Shown here: positions 35,484 to 44,494 of the stretch, one piece after another | Layout: every line of letters begins with the position of its first letter | Position numbering within the stretch: position 1 is the first letter of the stretch | Origin: Streptomyces sp. TSRI0107 | GTDB lineage: Bacteria; Actinomycetota; Actinomycetes; Streptomycetales; Streptomycetaceae | Reading direction: 5' to 3' | DNA length: 64,000 bases | Assembly: GCF_001905845.1 (NCBI RefSeq) | Contig: NZ_LIVZ01000001.1 | Coordinates: 806,001-870,000 of the forward strand | Position numbers and translations under genes: made by a program | Notes under the pieces: generated by a model | What the model was told of the DNA's origin: nothing | Database searches by the model: none | The model's input: the letters and a program-made list of their open reading frames with translations, nothing else

Positions 35484-36920
35484 CTACTTCGTTACAAGAC
35501 GCCCCAACGGCGCCTGCTGCAACGGCACCGGCCGCAGCGGGACCGGTTCCGAAGGCTCCGGTTCCGAGGGGCGCGGATCCGAGGAGTCCGGTTGTGATGG
35601 GTCCGGTTGCGACGGATCTGGTTGCCAAGCGCCCGGTTGCCAAGTGCCCGGTTGCCGAGGGTCCGGTTCCGGCGGCTTCCCCAGGACGAAAGCCGCACCG
35701 TCCCGCCCCGGACCCTCGGCGCCGCCCGCGTCCACCGCTCCGCCGGCATCCCCGACCCGTGCGATGCCCGCCGCCCTCGCGTCCCCCGCCTGGCCGGCGC
35801 CTCGTGCGGCCGCCGTTGCCCCCGGGCGCCATGCCGCGCCCGCCACCCCCCGCACGCCCTCCGTCTCCGCCAAACCTTCGTCCCTCGCCTGTTCGTCCCT
35901 CGCCGGCACCGCCAGCTCCGCCACCCCGCACGGCGTCGCCGGTGTGGTGTACGGCAGGCGCAGGACGCCCTCCCGTGTCCACAGCCCGGCCCCGGCGAGC
36001 CAGCCCTCCGGTGCCGGGAGATGCCTGATGCATCGTTCCGCCGGGCGCCAGATGCCGATCCAGGTGCCTCCCGGGCCGTCGACCCGCAGCGCCACCCCGC
36101 AGCTCTCCGGTGTCAGGACCAGCCCCGGCTGGATCGCGAACGGCGTCACCGCGCAGTCCGCCGACACCCGCAGGCACTCCGGGAACCGCACCGGCAGCGT
36201 GCTGCCCAGCACCCCCCAGCCCAGCCGCGCGTGACCGGGCGACGGCGCGTCGGAACGGATCAGCAGCAGTCCGCTGTCCGGGTCGGCGAGCAGCAGCCGG
36301 TCGTCGCTGTCGGCGGCGATCTGCAGCAGCGGGGACACCTCCCCGCCCCGCTCCAGGTCGACGACGACGGTCTTGGTGCGGCCGTCCAGCTCCCGGTCCA
36401 GCGCCAGCATCCGCCCTTCCCGGTCCAGCCACCCCCCGCCCGAGCAGCGTCCCGGGATCACGGCCACGTGCTCCGGTCCGAACGCGCCCCCGGCCACCAG
36501 CCACACCGCGCTGGAGCGCGGGCCGACGACGAGGGCGTACGCGCGGTCGCCGCCCGGCGCGGGCGCCAGCAGCCGTACCTCGGCGTCCCCGCACTCGACC
36601 GCGCCCAGCGGCAGCTCGCCGGTCCCCGGACCGGTCGGGTAGAGCAGCGCGAAGAGCTGCCGCCCGTCGACGTGGCGGCGGATGAGGACCCGCCCGTCGC
36701 CCATGGGCTGCACCTCGGTGCCGGGCTCCTCCGGCTGGTTGCCGGGCAGCGGCACCGCGTAGGGCTCGGGGCCGTCCAGGGTCCAGCGCTCCGGGAACCA
36801 GGAGTCGCCGCTGCGGGCGAGACGCGCGGCGTAGCCGCCGTCCACCGTGATCACGCAGCCCGGCCGCGGGGAGAAGCCGTCCTGGTCTCCCGCCGCGGTC
36901 TCGATCGCACAGGCCGTCAT
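35484..36920 (-). CDS. large protein with beta-propeller-like body and Pro-rich repetitive tail
   Basis: From the ATG at 36920 (GGAGG upstream) the product has 478 residues. The first 340 residues are beta-rich, with recurring G-x-W/L blades such as DRAYALVVGPRSSAVWLVAG and LDRELDGRTKTVVVDLE, suggesting a propeller. The last 110 residues are low-complexity: Ala/Gly-rich, then QPGTWQPGAWQPDPSQPDPS and SEP/PVPL repeats. No signal peptide is present. The family is unknown; a cytoplasmic scaffold is possible. The repeat tail ends near the stop and may vary in length. Confidence 0.7.
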   Translation of the reverse strand: MTACAIETAAGDQDGFSPRPGCVITVDGGYAARLARSGDSWFPERWTLDGPEPYAVPLPGNQPEEPGTEVQPMGDGRVLIRRHVDGRQLFALLYPTGPGTGELPLGAVECGDAEVRLLAPAPGGDRAYALVVGPRSSAVWLVAGGAFGPEHVAVIPGRCSGGGWLDREGRMLALDRELDGRTKTVVVDLERGGEVSPLLQIAADSDDRLLLADPDSGLLLIRSDAPSPGHARLGWGVLGSTLPVRFPECLRVSADCAVTPFAIQPGLVLTPESCGVALRVDGPGGTWIGIWRPAERCIRHLPAPEGWLAGAGLWTREGVLRLPYTTPATPCGVAELAVPARDEQARDEGLAETEGVRGVAGAAWRPGATAAARGAGQAGDARAAGIARVGDAGGAVDAGGAEGPGRDGAAFVLGKPPEPDPRQPGTWQPGAWQPDPSQPDPSQPDSSDPRPSEPEPSEPVPLRPVPLQQAPLGRLVTK

Positions 36921-37081
36921 CGTTCGGTCACCTCCAGTGAGGAAGCTAGTTTTCGTACGCACAGACGGGGGACCGCCCGCTGGCCGCTTCACACATACGG
37001 GTGGCCGCGCGGCGATTCGCCTGAGGGAACGGGGACGCGTGTGCTCCAGGTGGTGATGAGCGGATGCGGTGGCCGCGCCGG

Positions 37082-37110
37082 TTCAGCCCCGCGGACCAGG
37101 CAGGTAGCCT
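37082..37110 (+). promoter_or_regulatory. promoter for the Nif3-like gene, probably giving a leaderless mRNA
   Basis: TTCAGC (37082-37087) and TAGCCT (37105-37110) are 17 bp apart. The predicted start of transcription coincides with the GTG at 37118, and no ribosome site precedes it. Confidence 0.5.
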
Positions 37111-37117
37111 GTGTCCC

Positions 37118-38020
37118 GTGCCCCGTCTGTCAGAAGTCATCGCCGCGCTGGAGAATCTGTGGCCTGCCGAGCGGGCCGAGTCCTGGGACGCGGTCGGTAC
37201 GGTCGTGGGCGACCCCGGCCAGGAGGTCACCCGGGTCCTGTTCGCCGTCGACCCCGTCCAGGAGATCGTCGACGAGGCGGTGAAGCTTGGCGCCCACCTG
37301 CTGGTCACCCACCACCCGCTCTACCTGCGCGGGACGACGACGGTCGCGGCGTCCACCTTCAAGGGCCGCGTCGTGCACACCCTGATCAAGAACGACATCG
37401 CGCTGCACGTCGCCCACACCAACGCCGACACCGCCGACCCCGGAGTCTCCGACGCCCTCGCGGGCGCGCTGGACCTGCGCGTCGTACGGCCCCTGGTGCC
37501 GGACGCCACCGACCCCGAGGGCCGCCGCGGGCTCGGCCGGGTCTGCGAACTCGACCACCCGCTGACGGTCCGCGAGCTCGCCGCCCGCGCCGCCGCCCGG
37601 CTGCCCGCCACCGCGCAGGGCATCCGCGTGGCCGGCGACCCCGAGGCGACCGTCCGTACGGTCGCCGTCAGCGGCGGCTCCGGCGACAGCCTGTTCGACC
37701 ACGTCCGGGCGGCGGGCGTGGACGCCTTCCTCACCGCGGACCTGCGCCACCACCCCGCCTCCGAGGCGGTGGCCCAAAGCCCCCTCGCGCTGCTCGACGC
37801 GGCGCACTGGGCCACCGAGTGGCCCTGGTGCGAGCTGGCGGCCAGCCAGCTCGACGAGATCTCCGACCGCCACGGATGGGGCCTCCGGGTCCACGTCTCC
37901 AAGACGGTCACCGACCCCTGGACCGCCCACGAGGCGTCCACCGCCCACCCGTCGCCCACCACCACCCTTCCAGCGAGCGCTTCGCGCGCCCCTTCCGATT
38001 CCGCAGGAGCCCCCAACTGA
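37118..38020 (+). CDS. Nif3-like dinuclear metal centre protein (DUF34/YbgI)
   Basis: The 300-residue protein has the Nif3 signatures: ESWDAVGTVVGDPG, the metal ligands in LLVTHHPLYLRG, HVAHTNADTA, and the C-terminal DLRHHPASEA with LLDAAHWATEW. Family members form hexamers with a two-metal site; they are implicated in GTP cyclohydrolase I-like or metal-insertion chemistry, not firmly known. The GTG at 37118 appears leaderless. Its TGA overlaps the next start, so the zinc-ribbon gene is coupled. Confidence 0.92.
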   Translation: MPRLSEVIAALENLWPAERAESWDAVGTVVGDPGQEVTRVLFAVDPVQEIVDEAVKLGAHLLVTHHPLYLRGTTTVAASTFKGRVVHTLIKNDIALHVAHTNADTADPGVSDALAGALDLRVVRPLVPDATDPEGRRGLGRVCELDHPLTVRELAARAAARLPATAQGIRVAGDPEATVRTVAVSGGSGDSLFDHVRAAGVDAFLTADLRHHPASEAVAQSPLALLDAAHWATEWPWCELAASQLDEISDRHGWGLRVHVSKTVTDPWTAHEASTAHPSPTTTLPASASRAPSDSAGAPN

Positions 38021-38760
38021 ACGCCGAGCCCGCCGACCAGATCCGACTCCTCGACGTCCAGGCCCTCGACGTCCGTCTCCAGCAGCTCGCGCACAAGCGG
38101 AAGTCGCTGCCCGAGCACGCCGAGATCGAGTCGCTGACCAAGGACCTCACGCAGCTGCGCGACCTGCTGGTGGCCGCGCAGACCGAGGAGAGCGACTGCG
38201 CCCGCGAGCAGACCAAGGCCGAGCAGGACGTCGACCAGGTGCGCCAGCGTGCCGCCCGGGACCAGCAGCGGCTGGACTCCGGCGCGATCACCTCGCCGAA
38301 GGACCTGGAGAACCTCCAGCGCGAGATCGCCTCGCTCGCCAAGCGGCAGGGCGACCTGGAGGACGTCGTCCTGGAGGTCATGGAGCGCCGGGAGTCCGCG
38401 CAGACGCGGGTCGCCGAGCTGACCGAGCGGGTCGGCTCCGTGCAGGGGAAGATCGACGACGCCACCGGGCGCCGTGACGCCGCGTTCGAGGAGATCGACG
38501 GCGAGGCGGCCTCGGTCACCAAGGAGCGCGAGGTCGTCGCCGGGTCCGTGCCCGCCGACCTGATGAAGCTCTACGACAAGCTGCGTGAGCAGCAGGGCGG
38601 TATCGGCGCGGCCAAGCTGTACGCGCGTACCTGCCAGGGCTGCCGCCAGGAACTGGCCATCACCGAGCTGAACGAGATCCGCAAGGCCGCCCCGGACACC
38701 GTGGTGCGCTGCGAGAACTGCCGCCGCATCCTGGTGCGCACGGCCGAGTCGGGTCTCTAG
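38017..38760 (+). CDS. coiled-coil protein with C-terminal zinc ribbon (DUF164/C4-type)
   Basis: The 247-residue protein has a long antiparallel coiled coil (residues about 10-190; heptads such as LRDLLVAAQTEESDCAREQT) and a C4 zinc ribbon ARTCQGCRQEL...RCENCRRIL. The only suitable start is a CTG at 38017 that overlaps the Nif3 TGA. AGGAG lies 7 bp upstream, and the first ATG/GTG would delete conserved residues. Homologues begin with the same NAEPADQIRLLDVQ. Family function is unknown; it is conserved next to Nif3 and RNase H in actinobacteria. Confidence 0.88.
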   Translation: MNAEPADQIRLLDVQALDVRLQQLAHKRKSLPEHAEIESLTKDLTQLRDLLVAAQTEESDCAREQTKAEQDVDQVRQRAARDQQRLDSGAITSPKDLENLQREIASLAKRQGDLEDVVLEVMERRESAQTRVAELTERVGSVQGKIDDATGRRDAAFEEIDGEAASVTKEREVVAGSVPADLMKLYDKLREQQGGIGAAKLYARTCQGCRQELAITELNEIRKAAPDTVVRCENCRRILVRTAESGL

Positions 38761-38771
38761 GGGGCCGCGGG

Positions 38772-39911
38772 GTGCGGGAGTTCATCGTCGAGGCCGACGG
38801 CGGGTCGCGGGGCAACCCGGGGCCCGCGGGCTACGGCGCCGTGGTGATCGACGCGGCGACGGGGGAGACGCTGGCGGAGGCCGCGGAGTTCCTGGGCGTG
38901 GTGACGAACAACGTCGCCGAGTACCGGGGACTCCTGGCCGGTCTGCGCGCCGCCCACCGGCTCGACCCGGCGGCCCGCGTGCACGTGCGGATGGACTCCA
39001 AGCTGGTCGTCGAGCAGATGTCCGGCCGCTGGAAGATCAAGCACCCCGACATGAAGCCGCTGGCCATGGAGGCGTCCCGCATCTTCCCGCCGGACCGGGT
39101 GACGTACGAGTGGATCCCGCGCGAGCAGAACAAGCACGCCGACCGCCTGGCGAACGAGGCGATGGACGCGGGGGCCGCTTCCGCCGGCCCGGGCACCCCG
39201 AGTGCCGCCGCCAAGACCGACGCCGATCTGCGCGCCGCCCGCACCGTCGCCACCCCCTCCGTCGGCTGGGGCTCCGCGCCCGACCTCGGCGCGCCGGCCA
39301 CCTTCGTGCTGCTGCGGCACGGCGAGACGCCGCTGACCCCGCAGAAGCGCTTCTCCGGCAGCGGCGGCAGCGACCCGTCCCTGTCCGACGTCGGCCGGGA
39401 CCAGGCCGAGCGGGTCGCGGCGGCGCTGGCCCGGCGGGGCACGATCCAGGCGATCGTGTCGTCACCGCTGGCCCGCACCCGCGAGACCGCCGGGATCGTC
39501 GCCGCCCGCCTCGGCCTGGAGGTCGGCGTCGACGACGGGCTGCGCGAGACGGACTTCGGCGCGTGGGAGGGCCTGACCTTCGCCGAGGTGCACGAGCGCC
39601 ACCCGGACGACCTGGCCGCCTGGCTGGCCTCCCCGGACGCCGAGCCGACCGGCGGCGGCGAGAGCTTCGCGGCGACCGCCACCCGGATCGCCGCCACCCG
39701 GGACAAGCTGGTCGCGGCGTACGCGGGCCGCACGGTCCTGCTGGTCAGCCACGTCACGCCGATCAAGACGCTGATCCGGCTCGCCCTGAACGCCCCGGCG
39801 GAATCCCTGTTCCGGATGGAGCTGTCGGCGGCCTCCCTGTCGGTCGTGGCCTACTACGCCGACGGCAACCCCAGCGTCCGCCTCTTCAACGACACCTCGC
39901 ACCTGCGCTGA
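38772..39911 (+). CDS. bifunctional RNase H / acid phosphatase
   Basis: The 379-residue fusion consists of an N-terminal type-1 RNase H domain and a C-terminal histidine-phosphatase domain. RNase H spans residues 1-140: metal-binding Asp in DGGSRGNPG, Glu in NNVAEYRGL, Asp in MDSKLVVEQM, and ADRLANEA. The phosphatase starts at about 178 with LRHGETPLT, then SSPLARTRETA and ETDFGAWEG. S. coelicolor SCO2299 has this architecture with both activities shown. It degrades RNA in RNA:DNA hybrids. GTG at 38772. Its end overlaps the convergent aldolase by 26 bp. Confidence 0.95.
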   Translation: MREFIVEADGGSRGNPGPAGYGAVVIDAATGETLAEAAEFLGVVTNNVAEYRGLLAGLRAAHRLDPAARVHVRMDSKLVVEQMSGRWKIKHPDMKPLAMEASRIFPPDRVTYEWIPREQNKHADRLANEAMDAGAASAGPGTPSAAAKTDADLRAARTVATPSVGWGSAPDLGAPATFVLLRHGETPLTPQKRFSGSGGSDPSLSDVGRDQAERVAAALARRGTIQAIVSSPLARTRETAGIVAARLGLEVGVDDGLRETDFGAWEGLTFAEVHERHPDDLAAWLASPDAEPTGGGESFAATATRIAATRDKLVAAYAGRTVLLVSHVTPIKTLIRLALNAPAESLFRMELSAASLSVVAYYADGNPSVRLFNDTSHLR

Positions 39912-40551
39912 GCCCGGCCGCCTCCCGGGCCAGCCGTTCGATCCGCGCCCAGTCACGGGCCGCCACCGCGTCCGCGGGCAGCATCCAGCTGCCGCCGACA
40001 CAGCCGACGTTGGGCAGCGCGAGGTAGTCGGGCGCGGAGGCCGGGCCGATCCCGCCGGTCGGGCAGAACCGCGCCTGCGGCAGCGGCCCGGACAGCGACC
40101 GCAGATAGGCCGTACCGCCCGCGGCCTCGGCGGGGAAGAACTTCATCTCCCGCACCCCGCGCTCCAGCAGCGCCACGACCTCCGAGGTGGTGGAAACCCC
40201 CGGCAGGAACGGCACCCCGGACCCGCGCATCGCCGCCAGCAGTACGTCCGTCCAGCCAGGGCTCACCAGGAAGCGGGCCCCCGCCGCGACGGCCTCGTCC
40301 GCCTGCCCCGGCGTGATCACGGTGCCCGCCCCCACCACGGCCTCCGGCACCGCGTCCGCGATCGCCCGGATCGCCGGCAGCGCGCCCGGCGTCCGCAGCG
40401 TCACCTCGATGGCGGGCAGCCCGCCGGCGACCAGGGCGCGGGCGAGCGGCACCGCGTCGGCGGCGTCGGAGACGACCACGACGGGAACGACGGGCGCGAG
40501 ATCCAGGACAGAGGGCACAGCAGACGGCGAGGGCAGGGTCATGGCCCTCAT
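39886..40551 (-). CDS. eda: 2-keto-3-deoxy-6-phosphogluconate (KDPG)/KHG aldolase
   Basis: The 221-residue class I aldolase of the (beta/alpha)8 Eda family has EVTLRTPGALPAIRAI (catalytic Glu), the GAGTVITPGQADEAVAAGA segment and the Schiff-base Lys in EMKFFPAEAAGG. It cleaves KDPG or 4-hydroxy-2-oxoglutarate to pyruvate. The ATG at 40551 follows GAGGGCAGG; an ATG at 40542 is possible. A 27-bp perfect palindrome is centred 42 bp upstream and may be its operator. Confidence 0.93.
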   Translation of the reverse strand: MRAMTLPSPSAVPSVLDLAPVVPVVVVSDAADAVPLARALVAGGLPAIEVTLRTPGALPAIRAIADAVPEAVVGAGTVITPGQADEAVAAGARFLVSPGWTDVLLAAMRGSGVPFLPGVSTTSEVVALLERGVREMKFFPAEAAGGTAYLRSLSGPLPQARFCPTGGIGPASAPDYLALPNVGCVGGSWMLPADAVAARDWARIERLAREAAGLSAGARCR

Positions 40552-40579
40552 CCTGCCCTCGCCGAAGCGTTCTGTGCAA

Positions 40580-40606
40580 AGCGCGTTGCGCATGCTGCAA
40601 CGCGCT
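40580..40606. promoter_or_regulatory. 27-bp palindrome between yaaA and the aldolase gene
   Basis: AGCGCGTTGC (40580-40589) is perfectly mirrored by GCAACGCGCT (40597-40606) with spacer GCATGCT. It fits an operator for the aldolase (a GTTGC-N7-GCAAC core is typical of dimeric IclR/LacI-type regulators). It could instead terminate yaaA, but no T-run follows. Confidence 0.45.
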
Positions 40607-40649
40607 GTGGTGGGACGCCGATCTCCCCGGCCAGCGGATCTCCCCGGCC

Positions 40650-41432
40650 CTAGTGGATCTCCTCCACCAGCACATCCAGCGCCCACGCCTGCCCTGCCTT
40701 TGCCGGAGCCTGCGCCTCCACCTCGTACCCGAGGTCCCGCAGCGCCTCCACGAGCTCCGCCGGACCGGCCGGAGCCACCCCGGCCGACAGCAGACTCCGT
40801 ACGATGCGCCCCTTCGTCGCCTTGTTGAAGTGGCTGACGACCTTCCGGGTCGGCGCGTGCAGCACCCGCACCGTCGCCGTCCGCCCGGCCACCTCGCCCT
40901 TCGGCTTCCACGCCGCCGCGTACGCCGCCGACCGCAGATCCAGCACCAGCCCGTCCCCGGCCGCCTCGGGCATCGCCGCGGCCATCGGCGCGCGCCAGTA
41001 CGCGCCCAGCGCCCCCAGCCCCGGCAGCTTGACGCCCATGGAGCAGCGGTACGACGGGATCCGGTCCGTCACCCGCACCGCGCCCCACAGTCCCGAGAAC
41101 ACCAGCAGCGAACGCGCTGCGCGCCGCTTCGCGGCCGGCTCCAGCGAGGCCAGGTCCAGGGCGTCGTACAGCACACCCGTGTAGACCTCCCCGGCGGGCC
41201 GCGCCCCGGCCGTGCGCAGCTCCGCGTTCTTCGCGACCTCGCCGCGCAGTCCCTCGCTCAGCCCCAGCACCTCACGCGCCTTCTCCTCGTCGGCCGCGCA
41301 CAGCTCGACCAACTCGTCGAGGACGGCCTCCCGGGCGTCCGTCAGCGCGGGCAGCGACAGCGACTCCGGCTTCAGCGGGGCGCCCCGGCCGGAGGAGGCC
41401 TTTCCCTCCGAGGGCGGCAGCAGGACCAGCAC
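40650..41432 (-). CDS. yaaA: YaaA family peroxide-stress protein (DUF328)
   Basis: The 260-residue cytoplasmic protein starts at GTG 41432 with AGAAGGAG 5 bp upstream. The opening LVLLPPSEGKA and the internal VFSGLWGAVRVTDRIPSYRCSM and HFNKATKGRIVRSLL segments are diagnostic of YaaA. In E. coli YaaA limits free iron and DNA damage under hydrogen peroxide. The longer frame further upstream is Arg-rich noise. It is divergent from the RNB ribonuclease gene. Confidence 0.92.
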   Translation of the reverse strand: MLVLLPPSEGKASSGRGAPLKPESLSLPALTDAREAVLDELVELCAADEEKAREVLGLSEGLRGEVAKNAELRTAGARPAGEVYTGVLYDALDLASLEPAAKRRAARSLLVFSGLWGAVRVTDRIPSYRCSMGVKLPGLGALGAYWRAPMAAAMPEAAGDGLVLDLRSAAYAAAWKPKGEVAGRTATVRVLHAPTRKVVSHFNKATKGRIVRSLLSAGVAPAGPAELVEALRDLGYEVEAQAPAKAGQAWALDVLVEEIH

Positions 41433-41506
41433 ACGTACTCCTTCTGGTAGAGCTCCCGGCCAGCGTACGGCGTGCCGCCCGGCACCCTGCGACCTACGCT
41501 CGCTGT

Positions 41507-42940
41507 ATGCCCCGCCGCCCCCTCCGCGTGACCGGCGCCCCGGAAGCACCGCTGCGGGCCGCCCTCGCCGCGCTGCGCACCGAACTCGGAGTCCCCGAAG
41601 GCTTCCCGCCCGAGGTACTGGCCGAAGCCGAACGAGCGGCCACGGCACCCGCCCTCCCGCCGTACGACGCGACCGACATCCCCCTCTTCACCATCGACCC
41701 TCCCGCCTCCACAGACCTCGACCAGGCGATGCACCTGGCCCGGCAGGGCACCGGCTACCGCGTGCGGTACGCCATCGCCGACGTCGCCGCCTTCGTCGCC
41801 CCCGGCGGAGCGCTCGACGCCGAGGCCCACCGGCGGGTGATGACCCTCTACTTCCCGGACGGACGCGTTCCCCTGCACCCGGAGGCCCTCGGCGAGGCCG
41901 CCGCCAGCCTGCTCCCCGACGGGCCCCGCCCCGCCGCCCTGTGGACCATCGACCTCGACGCGGACGGCCGCACCCTCGCCGTCGACCTCCGCCGCGCCCT
42001 GGTCCGCAGCCGGGCCCGGCTCGACTACGCGTGGGTGCAGCGGCAGATCGACGACGGGCGAGCGGAGGAACCGGTCGCCCTGCTCAAGACGGTCGGGCTG
42101 CTCCGCGAACGCCTGGAGAGCGAACGCGGCGGCATCTCCCTCAGCGTGCCCGAGCAGGAGATCGTCGAGCGGGACGGCACCTACGAACCGGTCTACCGCG
42201 CCCCGCTCCCCGCCGACGGCTGGAACGCCCAGATCTCCCTGCTCACCGGCATGGCCGCGGCCGACCTGATGCTCGCCCACGGCACCGGCGTCCTGCGCAC
42301 CCTGCCCGCCGCCCCCGACGGCGCCGTCGGCCGGCTGCGCCGCACCGCGCACGCCCTGCACATCGACTGGCCGCACCACGTCTCCTACGCCGACCTGGTC
42401 CGCTCCCTCGACCCGCACCGGCCGCGGCACGCCGCCTTCCTCCAGGAATGCACCACGCTGCTGCGCGGCGCGGGCTACACGGTCTTCCGCGACGGCGCCC
42501 TCCCGCCCATCACCACGCACTCCGCCGTCGCCGCCCCGTACACCCACTGCACGGCCCCCCTGCGCCGCCTCGCCGACCGCTACACCACGGAACTCTGCCT
42601 GGCCGCGGCCTCCGGCGACGACCCGCCCGACTGGGTCCTCGCCGCCCTCGCCACCCTCCCCGCCGAGATGACCGCGGGCGCCCGCCGGGCGGGCACGGTG
42701 GAACGCGAGTGCGTGAACGTTGTCGAGGCGGCGGTGCTGTCCGGCCGGGTCGGCGAGACCTTCGACGCCTGCGTCGTCGACATCGACGACGACCGCCCCA
42801 CCGTCGGCACGGTCCAGCTCACCGACCCCGCCGTCATCGGCCGCGTCGACGGCGAACGGCTGCCGCTGGGCGAACGGCTCCGGGTGCGGCTGACGGAGGC
42901 GGACCCGGCGAGGGCGACCGTACGGTTCGTGCCCGCGTAG
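41507..42940 (+). CDS. RNB-domain ribonuclease (RNase II family, short form)
   Basis: The 477-residue exoribonuclease has the RNB core motif PPASTDLDQAMHL (metal-binding Asp residues, about 66-78), RYAIADVAAFV, and the C-terminal YTHCTAPLRRLADRYT active-site segment. It lacks the cold-shock and S1 domains of RNase R and is the short actinobacterial type. It degrades RNA 3'-5'. ATG 41507 lies 7 bp after a TACGCT -10-like element, with no ribosome site, so a leaderless transcript is likely. Confidence 0.93.
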   Translation: MPRRPLRVTGAPEAPLRAALAALRTELGVPEGFPPEVLAEAERAATAPALPPYDATDIPLFTIDPPASTDLDQAMHLARQGTGYRVRYAIADVAAFVAPGGALDAEAHRRVMTLYFPDGRVPLHPEALGEAAASLLPDGPRPAALWTIDLDADGRTLAVDLRRALVRSRARLDYAWVQRQIDDGRAEEPVALLKTVGLLRERLESERGGISLSVPEQEIVERDGTYEPVYRAPLPADGWNAQISLLTGMAAADLMLAHGTGVLRTLPAAPDGAVGRLRRTAHALHIDWPHHVSYADLVRSLDPHRPRHAAFLQECTTLLRGAGYTVFRDGALPPITTHSAVAAPYTHCTAPLRRLADRYTTELCLAAASGDDPPDWVLAALATLPAEMTAGARRAGTVERECVNVVEAAVLSGRVGETFDACVVDIDDDRPTVGTVQLTDPAVIGRVDGERLPLGERLRVRLTEADPARATVRFVPA

Positions 42941-43041
42941 CGGCGCGGGCTGTGCCACGATCGAGGGAACGGTTCCCGATCTCAGGCACAGGTGGTCAGC
43001 CGATGTCCCAGTCTGGCGAGCGACCGAAGGAGGGGCGTGAC

Positions 43042-43611
43042 ATGACTGCCATGGCCCATGAGCCGCTCACGCAGGAAGAGGTCCTGCTGGAGGGCTTTCT
43101 CGCCCTGGACACCCCGGAGGGTTTCCGGGCGGAGCTGATCGAGGGGGAGATCGTTGTGACACCGCCGCCGGACGGGGATCACGAGGACTGCATCGGGTTG
43201 GTCGTGGCCCAGGTGATCAGGAAGTCCCGCGCCGACATGCAGTTCTCCGGGAACAAGGGCCTCAAGCTGGAAGGCTGCCCCAAGGATCACGTGATCCCGG
43301 ACGGCACGTTCGCCCTCAAGGAGCGGCGGCTTTACCGAGGCGCCAAGCCGTGGATGCCTTGCGACGGCGTGGCCATGGTGCTCGAAGTCACCTCCTCCAA
43401 GCCCGCCGCCGACCGCGAGGTCAAGCGCCGCTGCTACGCCCGAGGTGGCATTCCCCTCTACCTGCTGGTCGACCGCGACGCCACGGCGGTCACGCTGTTC
43501 AGCGACCCGGAGGGGCACGACTACCGCGAGCACTGCACCCGGCCCTTCGGCAAAGCCCTCACCCTCCCCGAGCCCTTCGGATTCGACCTGGACACCGGCG
43601 ACTTCCTCTGA
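43042..43611 (+). CDS. Uma2-family (PD-(D/E)XK-like) protein
   Basis: The 189-residue protein of the DUF820/Uma2 family has the conserved RAELIEGEIVVTPPPDGDHE entry segment, PDGTFALKE (Asp) and VLEVTSSKPAADREVKRRCY with the E-x-K-like nuclease core. The ATG at 43042 has AGGAGGGG upstream. Streptomyces genomes carry many copies, function unknown, probably nuclease-related. No partner gene is adjacent. Confidence 0.87.
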   Translation: MTAMAHEPLTQEEVLLEGFLALDTPEGFRAELIEGEIVVTPPPDGDHEDCIGLVVAQVIRKSRADMQFSGNKGLKLEGCPKDHVIPDGTFALKERRLYRGAKPWMPCDGVAMVLEVTSSKPAADREVKRRCYARGGIPLYLLVDRDATAVTLFSDPEGHDYREHCTRPFGKALTLPEPFGFDLDTGDFL

Positions 43612-43635
43612 TCCCCTGTCACCGGGGGGTGCGAG

Positions 43636-44472
43636 GTGAGCGTACGGATACGGGAGGACGCCCGATGGGCGCGGGCACGGCTCGGGCGGTGCGGGCCGGT
43701 GCTGGATCTGCTGACGGCCTGCTTCGACCGGCACGTCTACGCCCCGCACGCCCATGACGAGTTCACCATCGGGGTGACCGTCGGCGGGCTGGAGTTCATC
43801 GACTACCGGGGCGGACGCGTCCACTCCGGGCCCGGCTCGATCGTCATCCTCGAGCCGGGGGAGATGCACACCGGCGGCCCCGCGACGCCGGACGGCGGCT
43901 ACTCCTACCGCGCGCTCTACGCCGCCCCCGGCCTGCTCGCAGACGGCACCGTCGGCACGGGTGTGCGGCACTTCCGGGAGGCCGTCCTCGACGACCCCGA
44001 GCTGGCCGCCGCCCTGCTGCGCACGCACACCGAGCTGAGCGCCTGCCCCGATCCGCTGGAGGCCGAGTCACGGCTGCCGTGGCTGCTCACGGCGCTCGCC
44101 CGCCGGCACTCCACGGCCCGCGCCGCGAGCGACATCGTGCCCGGCGCCGACGGCATCGCGCACACCGTGCGCGACCGCCTCGCCGACGAGCTGACCGACC
44201 CGCCGTCCCTCGCCGCCCTCGCCACCGACCTGGGCCTCTCCCGGTACCAGCTGCTGCGCGCCTTCCGCACGGAGATGGGGGTGCCGCCGTACGCCTGGCT
44301 CGCCCAGTACCGGGTGCACCGGGCGCGCGGCCTGCTGGAGTGCGGGCTGCGGCCGGCGGAGGTGGCCGCGCTGGTCGGGTTCGCGGACCAGGCGCATCTG
44401 ACGCGCTGGTTCCGGCGGGTGCTGGGGGTGACCCCGGCGGCGTACCGCAACAGCGTTCAAGACCGGGGATGA
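43636..44472 (+). CDS. AraC-family transcriptional regulator
   Basis: The 278-residue protein has an N-terminal cupin-like AraC-binding domain (residues about 20-170: HVYAPHAHDEFTIGV, ILEPGEMHTGG) and a C-terminal pair of helix-turn-helix motifs (LAALATDLGLSRYQLLRAFR, VAALVGFADQAHLTRWFRR, GVTPAAYR). GTG 43636. The EamA exporter gene follows 22 bp downstream on the same strand and is the likely target, as in AraC/EamA pairs for amino-acid or drug efflux. Confidence 0.92.
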   Translation: MSVRIREDARWARARLGRCGPVLDLLTACFDRHVYAPHAHDEFTIGVTVGGLEFIDYRGGRVHSGPGSIVILEPGEMHTGGPATPDGGYSYRALYAAPGLLADGTVGTGVRHFREAVLDDPELAAALLRTHTELSACPDPLEAESRLPWLLTALARRHSTARAASDIVPGADGIAHTVRDRLADELTDPPSLAALATDLGLSRYQLLRAFRTEMGVPPYAWLAQYRVHRARGLLECGLRPAEVAALVGFADQAHLTRWFRRVLGVTPAAYRNSVQDRG

Positions 44473-44494
44473 GGGTGCCCCCGAGACTGTCTCC

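Noticed and set aside
36110..36685. Plus-strand Arg/Pro-rich frames over the propeller-like gene
   Set aside because: They are complementary-strand artefacts of GC-rich coding sequence, without starts or domains.
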